Of a stretch of DNA of 64,000 nt, positions 16,711-25,124 are shown piece by piece. Location of the stretch: positions 3,782,001 to 3,846,000 of the forward strand of contig NZ_CP045324.1 in NCBI RefSeq assembly GCF_009363275.1, read 5' to 3'. The stretch is from Marinobacter sp. THAF197a. GTDB lineage: Bacteria; Pseudomonadota; Gammaproteobacteria; Pseudomonadales; Oleiphilaceae. The position numbers were made by a program, and so were the translations under genes. Every line of letters starts with the position of its first letter. Position 1 is the stretch's first letter. Below the pieces are notes generated by a model, which worked only from the letters and a program-made list of their open reading frames with translations, was not told where the DNA came from and searched no databases.

Positions 16711-19323
16711 ATGGATTCCGAACCCGCAAACCAGACCAGCCGCCCCCCGCTGACCAGGCTGCCTTTTTTGCAATCACTGAATCGCTGGCTCCCCTTCCTC
16801 ATCCTGTTTCTGGCCGCCGGCTACGGCCTAACCGCTGCGCTCCTCAATACACCTTCCGCCGCCCCCGACCAGACCCTGACGGCAACCATTGGCAGTGCTT
16901 CTCCAGTCAGGTTGCACCCGCAGTCCCACTACCTGCTCGCCCCACTGGCCGAGGTACTTGAACAGCAACGCTGGCATTCCGGGGACTGGGAACCACTGTC
17001 AAAGGACCGTGCCGGCATCGGCTATCCGAGAATGCCCGCCACTTTCCGGATGACACTGACAACCGAGGGACAAGAACCGGTCGACAGCCAACTGGTGGTA
17101 CCGGCTCCCTATCTGGACCACCTCCAGCCGGCTCTGATTCATCCGGACGGTACCATCGAGACGCTCCCGGTGATGGGTGACCAATACCCGTTTGACAACC
17201 GCTATGTGGCGCTGCCCCAGTGGATCTGGCCAGTCACTCTTCAGCCCGGCGAAACCGTGTTGCTGATGGAGGTAAGGAACAGCGGCCCGGTGATGTTGCC
17301 GCTGTCTGTTGCAGGAGGCAATGAGGTCGTCAGCGAAGGTACCTTCAGCACCGCGTGGAAATCGTTTGTTACCGGATTACTGGTGTTCGCCCTTTTACTC
17401 AACCTAAGCATCGTCGCCAAGCTGAAACGCCCCGGGCTTGCCTGGCTCAGTGTGCTGATGATCGGCGTAATTTACAGCCAGCTGGTTATGGATGGCCTCG
17501 GGCTATGGTTATTCTGGCCAGGCATGCCAGAGCTCAACTCACTGCTCTCCGTCAGCCTGTCGCTGTGCCTGATCGCGCTGTGCGAATTCACCCCCCATTT
17601 CATGGCCATCCACCGCACGGGCCGCCGAATTCTCCGGGGCTTCAGCATGGCTGCCGGGCTGCATTTGCTGGCCGCCCCTTTACCACTGCCATTACTCGGA
17701 CAGGACGTTTTTCTGATCATCAGCGCCGCCGGTGGCGCCTTCATCCTGGCCCTGGTCCTCAGCCAGCTTCGCAAACACGTTTACGCCCGCTATTACGCAC
17801 TGTCGGTGCTTGCCATTGTCCTGGGTGCCGCCATTAGTTCACTGCGGACCATCGGCTGGTTCCCGGTCACACCGCTGACCGACTCCGCCTTCTTTTTGGG
17901 GGCAGCCGCCGGATCGCTGATACTGACCAGCGGTGTTGGCCGTCTGCTGCTGGAAGAGCGTAAGCGTCGCCTGAGTTCGGATATTCGGGTGCAGGAGGAA
18001 CAGAAACTGCGCGCCCGCATCGAGCGGGATTATGACCGGGTACTGAAAACCCACCGGGTTACCGGCAAACCGAACCGGCCGATGCTGGAAGAAACCCTGG
18101 GCAACATCGACTGTCAGCAAACCCCCTACACGTTGTGTCTGATCCGCCTGGCGCGGTTCAACGAACTGGAACAGGCCCTGGGCTACCGGACAGCCGAAGA
18201 CCTGCTCAAACAATACCTGCGTCGTTTGAACCGCTACCTCAAACGCACTCTCGGTGATCGGCTGATCATGATCAATGGCTACGGCATCGCCACACTCGAC
18301 ACCGTCAACCATGCCTTCGCCATGGTTCGCGGCAGTGACCCGGCACAGGACCGCGAATTACTGGAGACCGTCAGTCACTGGCTGTCAGAGAACTTCCGTG
18401 AGGGGCGATTTTCGTTCTCCTGGGCGGCATCGATGGGGGTTGCCTACGCTCCCGAGCATGGCACTGATGCCGCCAGTGTGCTCTCCTCCGCTGGCTTTGC
18501 ATCACTGGATGAAACCCGCCCGATGGCGATCTACGACCCAGCCATTGCCGACTGGCAGTACCAACAGCAAATCCTGATGCTGGATGTTGAAGATGCCCTG
18601 CGCTGCGGCGACATGTGGCTGGAATACCAGCCCAAGGTGAGCATTCGGGATGGCAAGGTGCGCTCAACCGAGGCGCTGATTCGCTGGCAGCATCCGGAAT
18701 TTGGCCGGATTCCCCCGGATCACTGGATTCCCCTGGCCGAACAGGTGGGCATCATCCATTCCGTGACCTTGTGGGTACTGGACCAGGCCTGCCAGGATTT
18801 TGCCCCATTGCAGCAGCGCTACGGGGAAAGCATCGGTGTTGCCGTCAACATCTCTGCCAAAGACGTTGCCCATCCATTGTTCCATGAGGAAGCCGGCGCC
18901 ATCACCCGCCGGCACGGGGTCAGCCCGGACCGGGTCATTCTGGAAATCACAGAAACCGCCGCCATGGCCGACCCGGAAGTTGCCCGGCGCGCCATCCGGA
19001 CCCTGAGCAGCATGGGGTTCCGCATTGCTCTGGACGACTTTGGTTCCGGGCACTCATCCCTGGGCAACCTGGCCAGCTTCCCGCTGGATGAACTGAAGAT
19101 TGACCGCAGTTTCCTGCAAGACGTACTGCTCTACCCGGTCCGCCAGAAAATTCTGCGGGCAGCCCTGGAGCTAGGCGAGGCACTGGACCTTGATGTGGTT
19201 GTTGAAGGGGTAGAGGATGAAGCCATCGCCCTGTGGCTGCAGCAGTTCCCCGGCCTGCACGGCCAGGGTTACTACTGGGCACGACCCGAAAGGGTCAGAG
19301 CAGCGCTGGTCAGCCCCCGATAA
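16711..19323 (+). CDS. 7TM membrane protein with degenerate GGDEF and intact EAL domain
   Basis: Second predicted c-di-GMP phosphodiesterase in the window, 870 aa. Residues 24-43 form a first helix, 50-205 a periplasmic domain like 7TMR-DISMED2, 215-412 about seven helices, 415-445 a charged coiled-coil segment, 450-612 a GGDEF-fold domain and 622-866 an EAL domain. The GGDEF signature is replaced by NGYGI (522-526), so synthesis is not expected. EAL 654-656, EITET near 745-749, DDFGSG 775-780, KID 796-798 and EGVED near 832 are intact. Architecture repeats that of the gene at 616-3162, but sequence similarity is low outside the EAL domain, so it is not a recent duplicate. Confidence 0.87.
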   Translation: MDSEPANQTSRPPLTRLPFLQSLNRWLPFLILFLAAGYGLTAALLNTPSAAPDQTLTATIGSASPVRLHPQSHYLLAPLAEVLEQQRWHSGDWEPLSKDRAGIGYPRMPATFRMTLTTEGQEPVDSQLVVPAPYLDHLQPALIHPDGTIETLPVMGDQYPFDNRYVALPQWIWPVTLQPGETVLLMEVRNSGPVMLPLSVAGGNEVVSEGTFSTAWKSFVTGLLVFALLLNLSIVAKLKRPGLAWLSVLMIGVIYSQLVMDGLGLWLFWPGMPELNSLLSVSLSLCLIALCEFTPHFMAIHRTGRRILRGFSMAAGLHLLAAPLPLPLLGQDVFLIISAAGGAFILALVLSQLRKHVYARYYALSVLAIVLGAAISSLRTIGWFPVTPLTDSAFFLGAAAGSLILTSGVGRLLLEERKRRLSSDIRVQEEQKLRARIERDYDRVLKTHRVTGKPNRPMLEETLGNIDCQQTPYTLCLIRLARFNELEQALGYRTAEDLLKQYLRRLNRYLKRTLGDRLIMINGYGIATLDTVNHAFAMVRGSDPAQDRELLETVSHWLSENFREGRFSFSWAASMGVAYAPEHGTDAASVLSSAGFASLDETRPMAIYDPAIADWQYQQQILMLDVEDALRCGDMWLEYQPKVSIRDGKVRSTEALIRWQHPEFGRIPPDHWIPLAEQVGIIHSVTLWVLDQACQDFAPLQQRYGESIGVAVNISAKDVAHPLFHEEAGAITRRHGVSPDRVILEITETAAMADPEVARRAIRTLSSMGFRIALDDFGSGHSSLGNLASFPLDELKIDRSFLQDVLLYPVRQKILRAALELGEALDLDVVVEGVEDEAIALWLQQFPGLHGQGYYWARPERVRAALVSPR

Positions 19324-19600
19324 CAACAGAGCCGCTACCGATCGTCACCCCGCCGCAGGATACAGCGCTGCCAGTGATGGCAGCCGGCTTGCCATTGATC
19401 ATTACCGAAGGTGACCCTTCTGCAATCACTCTGGGGTGGCTGGAGTGCTTGGGCTTGGAATGGGGCGCAAGGGGGTCGCCCAGACGGGCAACTGGCTTGC
19501 CATCCACGAGTACATCGGGAGAACCGGCGAGAACCGGGGTGGGCGGGAAACCCTGATGGTCTGAACCAAGATCTCCCAACAGCACAATAGCTTTACTCAT
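19310..19600 (-). CDS. PAAR-domain protein
   Basis: A 96-aa protein consisting almost entirely of a PAAR repeat domain. It is Gly/Ser-rich with SPDVLVDGKPVARLGD, SPSVMINGKPAA and a terminal GGVTIGSGSVVIGG. PAAR proteins cap the VgrG spike of type VI secretion systems and hold a metal ion at the tip. No vgrG, hcp, tss gene or effector is nearby, and the protein has no C-terminal toxin extension, so it is an orphan tip. The start is the ATG giving MSKAIVLLGD, behind GAAAGGAA. The last 14 bases overlap the end of the convergent EAL gene. Confidence 0.85.
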   Translation of the reverse strand: MSKAIVLLGDLGSDHQGFPPTPVLAGSPDVLVDGKPVARLGDPLAPHSKPKHSSHPRVIAEGSPSVMINGKPAAITGSAVSCGGVTIGSGSVVIGG

Positions 19601-19794
19601 TGTCTGATTCCTTTCAGGACAAGTTTGGAAAAAACATCCTATAACGTTTCTACCGATAACCCAACCCATCGGTCGCGGCTTTGTGACGCTTCCGAAAAGA
19701 TGCAATTACGACTGACCTGAATCAAGGGCTCCCCGGGCCGGGCGTTTTACACTTCTTTCACACTCTCAAGCTCGAAAGCCATGGAGGCCGCACC

Positions 19795-22215
19795 ATGCCA
19801 TCGCCCAACGTACAAGCTCCATCGCCGGCTGCTGCATGCAACAGTGCAGCCTACCAACGCTGGCAGCAGGGCTATGGTGTTATCCGCCACTCGGAAGACA
19901 CCGAAGCCAGGGTTCAGGTCCTGGCCCGAAAACTGGTGGCGGATGGCCTCCAGCCCGATACCGATACCGTCTACCAGAAACTAGCGTACCTCGACCGGCT
20001 AACCAGCGCAGGGCTCTGGTTGGTGGTGCACATGACCTACTGCAACCGGGTAGACATTTCCGGGGCGCCATTGGCTGCCCAGGATTTCAAAGCATCACCT
20101 GAGGGCCATACCGGTGGCGCCCTCAATATGGTGCCGGCCTACGCCGCTTATCTGGCCTTGAACAACCTGACCGGGCAAACCCGGAGCTGGCTGATGGGCC
20201 AGGGCCATTGCGTTGCCGCCGTCGACGCCCTCAACGTGTTGACGGGCAACCTGCATCCGGAACAGCGGGCGCGCTACCTGGCACCTGAAGGTTTGTCGCG
20301 GCTTGCCGCTGACTTCTACAGCTACCGCCAGAAGCCCGACGGTGCCATGGCCTCCCCCCTCGGCAGCCACGTCAATCCGCATACCGCCGGGGGCATCCTG
20401 GAGGGCGGCTACCTGGGCTTTGCCGAACTGCAGTACGCCCACATGCCGCTGCCGGGCGAATCGCTGGTGGCCTTCCTCTCGGATGGCGCCGCCGAGGAAC
20501 AGAGAGGCAGCGACTGGATTCCGCGCTGGTGGCGGGCAGACGATTGCGGGCAGGTTCTGCCGATCATGATTGCCAATGGCCGAAGAATTGAACAGCGCAC
20601 CGAGCTGGGCACCCGGGAAGGGCTGGAGCGCTTCGCCGAACTGCTTGAAGCACACGGATTTGAGCCAGTACGTTTCGATGGCAAAGATCCGGCGGCGTTC
20701 GTCTGCACTTTATTCGATATGGAACGGACACTGGCCGCCCACGGCGACGCCGCCAGCCGGGGTGAAGCCAGCTACCCTGTCCGTATTCCCTACGGTATCG
20801 CCGAAACCACCAAGGGTTTCGGGTTCTACGGTGCCGGCCAGAATTCCGCCCACAACCTGCCCCTGCCGGGCAACCCACGGCTGGACACGCGGGCCCGGGA
20901 CCTGTTCAACGAGCACATCCAGCCTCTGTGGGTGTCACCGGAAGAACTTGAATGGGCCGTCGCAGCACTTAATGAGCACCGCCAGCAACAGCGCCCCCTT
21001 GAGCGGGATCACCCCCTGGCACTGCGCAACCCACGCGAACCCCAGGTTCCGGTATTGCCTTACAGTCAGGACAAGTCATCACCGATGACGGCAGTAGACG
21101 CCTTCTTCCGGGCACTGACCAAGAGCAATCCGGATCTTCGGCCCAGAGTAGGCAATCCGGATGAACTGGCAAGTAACCGGCTGACGGGTGTTCTCAAGGA
21201 CCTCAGGCATCGGGTAAACGATCCGGAAAGCGATGACGAATCCATTCACGGCCATATCATCACTGCCCTCAACGAAGAGGCGGTGGTCTCCGCCTGCCTG
21301 GGGAACAAGGCAGGCCTGAATCTGGTCGCCAGTTATGAGGCCTTCTGCGTAAAAATGCTCGGTGCGGTGCGACAGGAGCTGATCTTTGCCAGGCACCAGA
21401 AAGAGGTGGGCAGGCCCGCCCGCTGGCTTGGCTTCCCGATCATAGCCACCTCCCACACCTGGGAAAACGGCAAGAACGAGCAGTCCCATCAGGACACCAC
21501 ATTCTGCGAGGCCATGCTGGGTGAAATGAGCGATGTATCCCGGGTGCTTTTCCCTGCCGACTACAACAGCGCCCTCGCGGTTCTGCCGTCGGTATTCACC
21601 GAACGCGGAAGAATCAGCTGCATGGTTATCCCGAAGCGCGACCGGCCCTGTGTGTTCAATGCCAACGAGGCTGAACGCCTGGCCAGGCACGGCGCCCTGG
21701 TGGTCGACGAAGACACCTCCGCCGGTGAGGAGCCCCTGCTGCTGATTGCCAATGGTGCCTATCAACTGTCAGAGGCCATTCGCGCCTGCGAACGTTTGCG
21801 GGAAACCGGAACGCCGTTCCGCCTGGTCTACCTGCAGGAACCGGGGCGGTTCCGCCAGCCCCGGGACCCCCTTGAAGCGGCCGCCTGCCTGACAGAGTTC
21901 GAGCGGGAACGGCTGTTCCCGCACCGGATGCAGCGGCGAGTGGCACTAACCCATATGCGCCCGGAAGTATTCCGGGGACACCTGCACACTCTGTTCCCCC
22001 AGCCCGCCCATTCACGGGTATTGGGATACATCAACCGCGGTGGCACCCTGAACGAAGCCGGCATGCTGTTCGCCAACCAGTGTTCCTGGGGCCACGCCCT
22101 GGCGGCCTGTGCCGACGTCATGGACAAACCACCGGGCGAGTGGCTGTCCAGCGCAGAGCTGGCAGCCGTGGAAGGTCGCGGAGATCCTTCAGTGATAACC
22201 CGGGGCTTGCCTTGA
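19795..22215 (+). CDS. Phosphoketolase family protein (divergent Xfp-like)
   Basis: Thiamine-diphosphate enzyme of 806 aa, the usual length of xylulose-5-phosphate/fructose-6-phosphate phosphoketolases, which split a ketose phosphate to acetyl phosphate plus an aldose phosphate. Blocks can be aligned along the family, but several catalytic-region signatures differ from classical enzymes. GHTGGALN stands where GHWGTTPG is usual, GQGHCVAA where GPGHGGPA is usual, and SDGAAEEQRGSDW where GDGEAETGP is usual. TSHTWENGKNEQSHQDT and FNANEAERL near the C-terminal half are close to the classical pattern. Databases sometimes call this branch xylulose 5-phosphate 3-epimerase. The exact substrate is therefore uncertain. 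It stands alone and is followed by the ATPase gene. Confidence 0.78.
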   Translation: MPSPNVQAPSPAAACNSAAYQRWQQGYGVIRHSEDTEARVQVLARKLVADGLQPDTDTVYQKLAYLDRLTSAGLWLVVHMTYCNRVDISGAPLAAQDFKASPEGHTGGALNMVPAYAAYLALNNLTGQTRSWLMGQGHCVAAVDALNVLTGNLHPEQRARYLAPEGLSRLAADFYSYRQKPDGAMASPLGSHVNPHTAGGILEGGYLGFAELQYAHMPLPGESLVAFLSDGAAEEQRGSDWIPRWWRADDCGQVLPIMIANGRRIEQRTELGTREGLERFAELLEAHGFEPVRFDGKDPAAFVCTLFDMERTLAAHGDAASRGEASYPVRIPYGIAETTKGFGFYGAGQNSAHNLPLPGNPRLDTRARDLFNEHIQPLWVSPEELEWAVAALNEHRQQQRPLERDHPLALRNPREPQVPVLPYSQDKSSPMTAVDAFFRALTKSNPDLRPRVGNPDELASNRLTGVLKDLRHRVNDPESDDESIHGHIITALNEEAVVSACLGNKAGLNLVASYEAFCVKMLGAVRQELIFARHQKEVGRPARWLGFPIIATSHTWENGKNEQSHQDTTFCEAMLGEMSDVSRVLFPADYNSALAVLPSVFTERGRISCMVIPKRDRPCVFNANEAERLARHGALVVDEDTSAGEEPLLLIANGAYQLSEAIRACERLRETGTPFRLVYLQEPGRFRQPRDPLEAAACLTEFERERLFPHRMQRRVALTHMRPEVFRGHLHTLFPQPAHSRVLGYINRGGTLNEAGMLFANQCSWGHALAACADVMDKPPGEWLSSAELAAVEGRGDPSVITRGLP

Positions 22216-22327
22216 GCCCCCCGGGGGCTAGATCCCTGGCGCAAATTCCCACAAGAGGCGCTGATTTCCCATTTGATGCAGTGCAGAGTTTGGCATAATC
22301 AAGAAAATCTCGCCGGAGGGACCCCAC

Positions 22328-25090
22328 ATGAGCGATGTTCCGACTCAGCCATCATCGGTAGGAGCACCAGGCCACACCACTGACTTGAATCGTCCCTGGC
22401 ATAGCATCGGGCCTGAAGAGGCCCTGATCGCCCTTGAAACCGATCATCGCGGCCTTGCGGAGTCCGAGGCCAGCCAACGCCTTGCCAGTTATGGCTATAA
22501 CCGGCTGCCTGCGGTCGATGGCCCTGGCCCACTCATCCGCTTCTTACGTCAGTTTCACAACATTCTGATCTACATCCTGATTCTGGCTGCGGTCGGAACA
22601 GCCTTGCTTGGGCACTGGGTGGATACCGGTGTCATTCTCGGTGTCGTTCTGATCAATGCTCTGGTCGGTTTCTTCCAGGAAGGCAAAGCCGAGCGCGCCC
22701 TCGGCGCCATTCGTAACATGTTATCACCGACCGCCCAGGTCATTCGTGACGGCAAGCGCCAGGAAGTTGCCGCCGAAATGCTTGTGCCTGGCGACATTGT
22801 CAGACTCAAGGCCGGCGATCGTGTACCGGCGGACATTCGCCTGATCGAAAGTGCCGACCTGAGAATCGAAGAAGCAGCCCTGACCGGCGAATCCGAAGCG
22901 TCAGATAAAGAGGAGGCTGAACTGGAGGAAAAACTGCCCCTCGGGGATCGGGCGAATATGGCTTACTCCAGCACACTGGTCACCTTCGGCAATGGCTACG
23001 GCGTTGTGGTGGGCACCGGCCAGCAAACAGAGATTGGCCGCATAAGTGAGCTGATGGAGTCGGTAGAAGCTGTCACAACACCCTTGCTGCGCCAGGTCGC
23101 CATCTTCGGACGATGGTTGAGTGCTGTGATCGTGATGGTATCAGCCCTGACGTTTGCTATCGGCTACTGGGTTCGCCAAACCGAGCTCGCAGAGATGTTC
23201 CTTGCGGCGGCCAGCCTGGCCGTAGCGGCCATTCCAGAGGGGATGCCAGCTATCCTCACCATCACGCTTGCCATTGGCGTGCAGGAAATGGCGCGCCGAA
23301 ACGCGATCATCCGACGATTGCCCGCGGTCGAAACCCTCGGTGCCGTAACCACAATCTGCTCGGACAAAACCGGCACGCTGACCCGCAATGAGATGAAAGT
23401 CGAGACGGTAGAAATGGCTCACCGGAGCCTGACCGTCAGCGGTGTCGGTTACGAACCCGTCGGGAAATTTGAGGAATCCGGCAAGCCGTTCGATCCAAAC
23501 GACGACCCAGCCTTGATCCAGATGTTACGGGCAGGACTTCTTTGTAATGATGCCGAAATTGCAGAAAAGGCCGGCGACTGGATACTCAATGGAGAGCCGA
23601 CAGAAGGCGCCCTGGTGGCAGTTGCGCGCAAGGCAGGGCTGAACCCTGACGACCTGAACCATCGTTGGCACCAACTGGATCGAATACCGTTTGCCTCAGA
23701 GCATAAGTTCATGGCCACCCTGAACAGGGACGACGAACATGGAACGGGAAACTGGATCTTTCTTAAAGGCGCACCCGAACGAGTTCTGGAAAGGTGCTCC
23801 ACACAAATGGGCACCACTGAACCGGAGCCACTGGACAACGATTACTGGCATGATCGGATGCAGGCTATCGCCGATGAAGGCCAGCGAGTTCTGGCGGTGG
23901 CCTGCCGAAAAGTGCCAGGTGACCTGACTCATCTGGAATGGCACGAAGTCGAGTCTGACCTTGTACTGCTGGGCTTGTACGGCATCATGGATCCCCCAAG
24001 GCAGGAAGCCATTGAGGCGGTGTCACAGTGTCAGGCAGCGGGAATCCGGGTCGTGATGATCACCGGCGACCACAGTGGCACCGCGCAGGCTATCGGCCGC
24101 CAACTCGGAATCGCCGGGGAGGAACCGGCAATGACGGGGCAGCAGCTTGAGGCCCTATCGGAGCAAGAACTGGTCGAAGCCGTTTCCCGGGTAACCATTT
24201 TTGCCCGCACCAGTCCGGAGCACAAACTGCGGCTGGTCCGTGCGCTCCAGGCCCATGAAGATGTCGTGGCCATGACCGGTGATGGCGTAAACGACGCACC
24301 AGCGCTGAAACAGGCCGATGTCGGTGTAGCTATGGGCAAGAAAGGCACCGAAGCTGCCAAAGAGGCCTCCGAGATGGTGCTTGCCGATGACAACTTCGCC
24401 ACCATCGCCCGCGCCGTGGAACAAGGCAGAACGGTTTACGACAATATTCGCAAAGCCATTCTTTACCTGTTGCCGACCAACGCGGGCCAGGGACTGACCA
24501 TTTTCATGGCGGTCCTGCTTGCGATGCCATTACCACTGACTCCGGTTCAGGTACTCTGGGTCAATATGGTGACGGCTGTCACGCTGGCCATGGCTCTGGC
24601 CTTTGAACCCACCGAACCCGGCACCATGGCGCGCCCTCCCCGCAGTTCTCGCCAGGCCCTGATGTCCGGTGGGTTTCTATGGCGCATACCGTTTGTCGGG
24701 CTATTGCTGTGGGCAGGCACTTTCGGTCATTTCTACTGGCTCACCGGCCTGGGAGCGGACCTTGAACTGGCCCGTACGGCAGCCATCATGACGCTTGTAG
24801 CCGGGCAGATTTTCTACCTGTTCAATGTGCGCCACCTGTATTCCTCGGTGCTCAACTGGCGCGGCCTGTTTGGCAGTCGTCCTATCTGGATCGCCATCGG
24901 CATTCTGGTGATTTTGCAAGCCGCCTTTGCCTATGCGCCGCCCTTACAGTTGCTGTTTGGCACCACGGGGCCCGGTGCAACTAACCTGTTACTGAGCCTG
25001 ACGTTCGGGATTTTTCTGCTCTTGGTGGTAGAGCTGGAGAAGTGGATTATCGCCCGCCTTTCCTCGGGCGCGAGCGACAACCGTGATTAA
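22328..25090 (+). CDS. P-type cation-transporting ATPase (P2 type)
   Basis: Ten-helix ion pump of 920 aa. It has an N-terminal cation ATPase domain (about 20-95), the actuator loop TGES at 186-189, phosphorylated D346 in CSDKTGTLT, the nucleotide-binding domain (about 370-560), and the hinge TGDGVNDAP at 650-658. The M4 segment reads AAIPEGMPA, a pattern of calcium-type P2A pumps, so Ca2+ (or Mn2+) export is the likeliest role. Na+/K+-type members cannot be excluded without more of the ion-site residues. GGAGGG lies seven bases before the ATG. The neighbouring phosphoketolase gives no clue to the ion. Confidence 0.88.
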   Translation: MSDVPTQPSSVGAPGHTTDLNRPWHSIGPEEALIALETDHRGLAESEASQRLASYGYNRLPAVDGPGPLIRFLRQFHNILIYILILAAVGTALLGHWVDTGVILGVVLINALVGFFQEGKAERALGAIRNMLSPTAQVIRDGKRQEVAAEMLVPGDIVRLKAGDRVPADIRLIESADLRIEEAALTGESEASDKEEAELEEKLPLGDRANMAYSSTLVTFGNGYGVVVGTGQQTEIGRISELMESVEAVTTPLLRQVAIFGRWLSAVIVMVSALTFAIGYWVRQTELAEMFLAAASLAVAAIPEGMPAILTITLAIGVQEMARRNAIIRRLPAVETLGAVTTICSDKTGTLTRNEMKVETVEMAHRSLTVSGVGYEPVGKFEESGKPFDPNDDPALIQMLRAGLLCNDAEIAEKAGDWILNGEPTEGALVAVARKAGLNPDDLNHRWHQLDRIPFASEHKFMATLNRDDEHGTGNWIFLKGAPERVLERCSTQMGTTEPEPLDNDYWHDRMQAIADEGQRVLAVACRKVPGDLTHLEWHEVESDLVLLGLYGIMDPPRQEAIEAVSQCQAAGIRVVMITGDHSGTAQAIGRQLGIAGEEPAMTGQQLEALSEQELVEAVSRVTIFARTSPEHKLRLVRALQAHEDVVAMTGDGVNDAPALKQADVGVAMGKKGTEAAKEASEMVLADDNFATIARAVEQGRTVYDNIRKAILYLLPTNAGQGLTIFMAVLLAMPLPLTPVQVLWVNMVTAVTLAMALAFEPTEPGTMARPPRSSRQALMSGGFLWRIPFVGLLLWAGTFGHFYWLTGLGADLELARTAAIMTLVAGQIFYLFNVRHLYSSVLNWRGLFGSRPIWIAIGILVILQAAFAYAPPLQLLFGTTGPGATNLLLSLTFGIFLLLVVELEKWIIARLSSGASDNRD

Positions 25091-25095
25091 ACTGA

Positions 25096-25112
25096 CCCGG
25101 GCATTGCCCGGG
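25096..25112. terminator. Hairpin between convergent ATPase and phoD genes
   Basis: CCCGGGC (25096-25102) and GCCCGGG (25106-25112) pair with a three-base loop in the 34-base gap between two convergent genes. There is no long T run on either side, so activity as a terminator is only probable. Confidence 0.45.
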
Positions 25113-25124
25113 CCCTTGGTGACA

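Noticed and set aside
22215..22229. AGCCCC/GGGGCT hairpin after the phosphoketolase gene
   Set aside because: Short stem with a three-base loop and no T run. Too weak to call a terminator.
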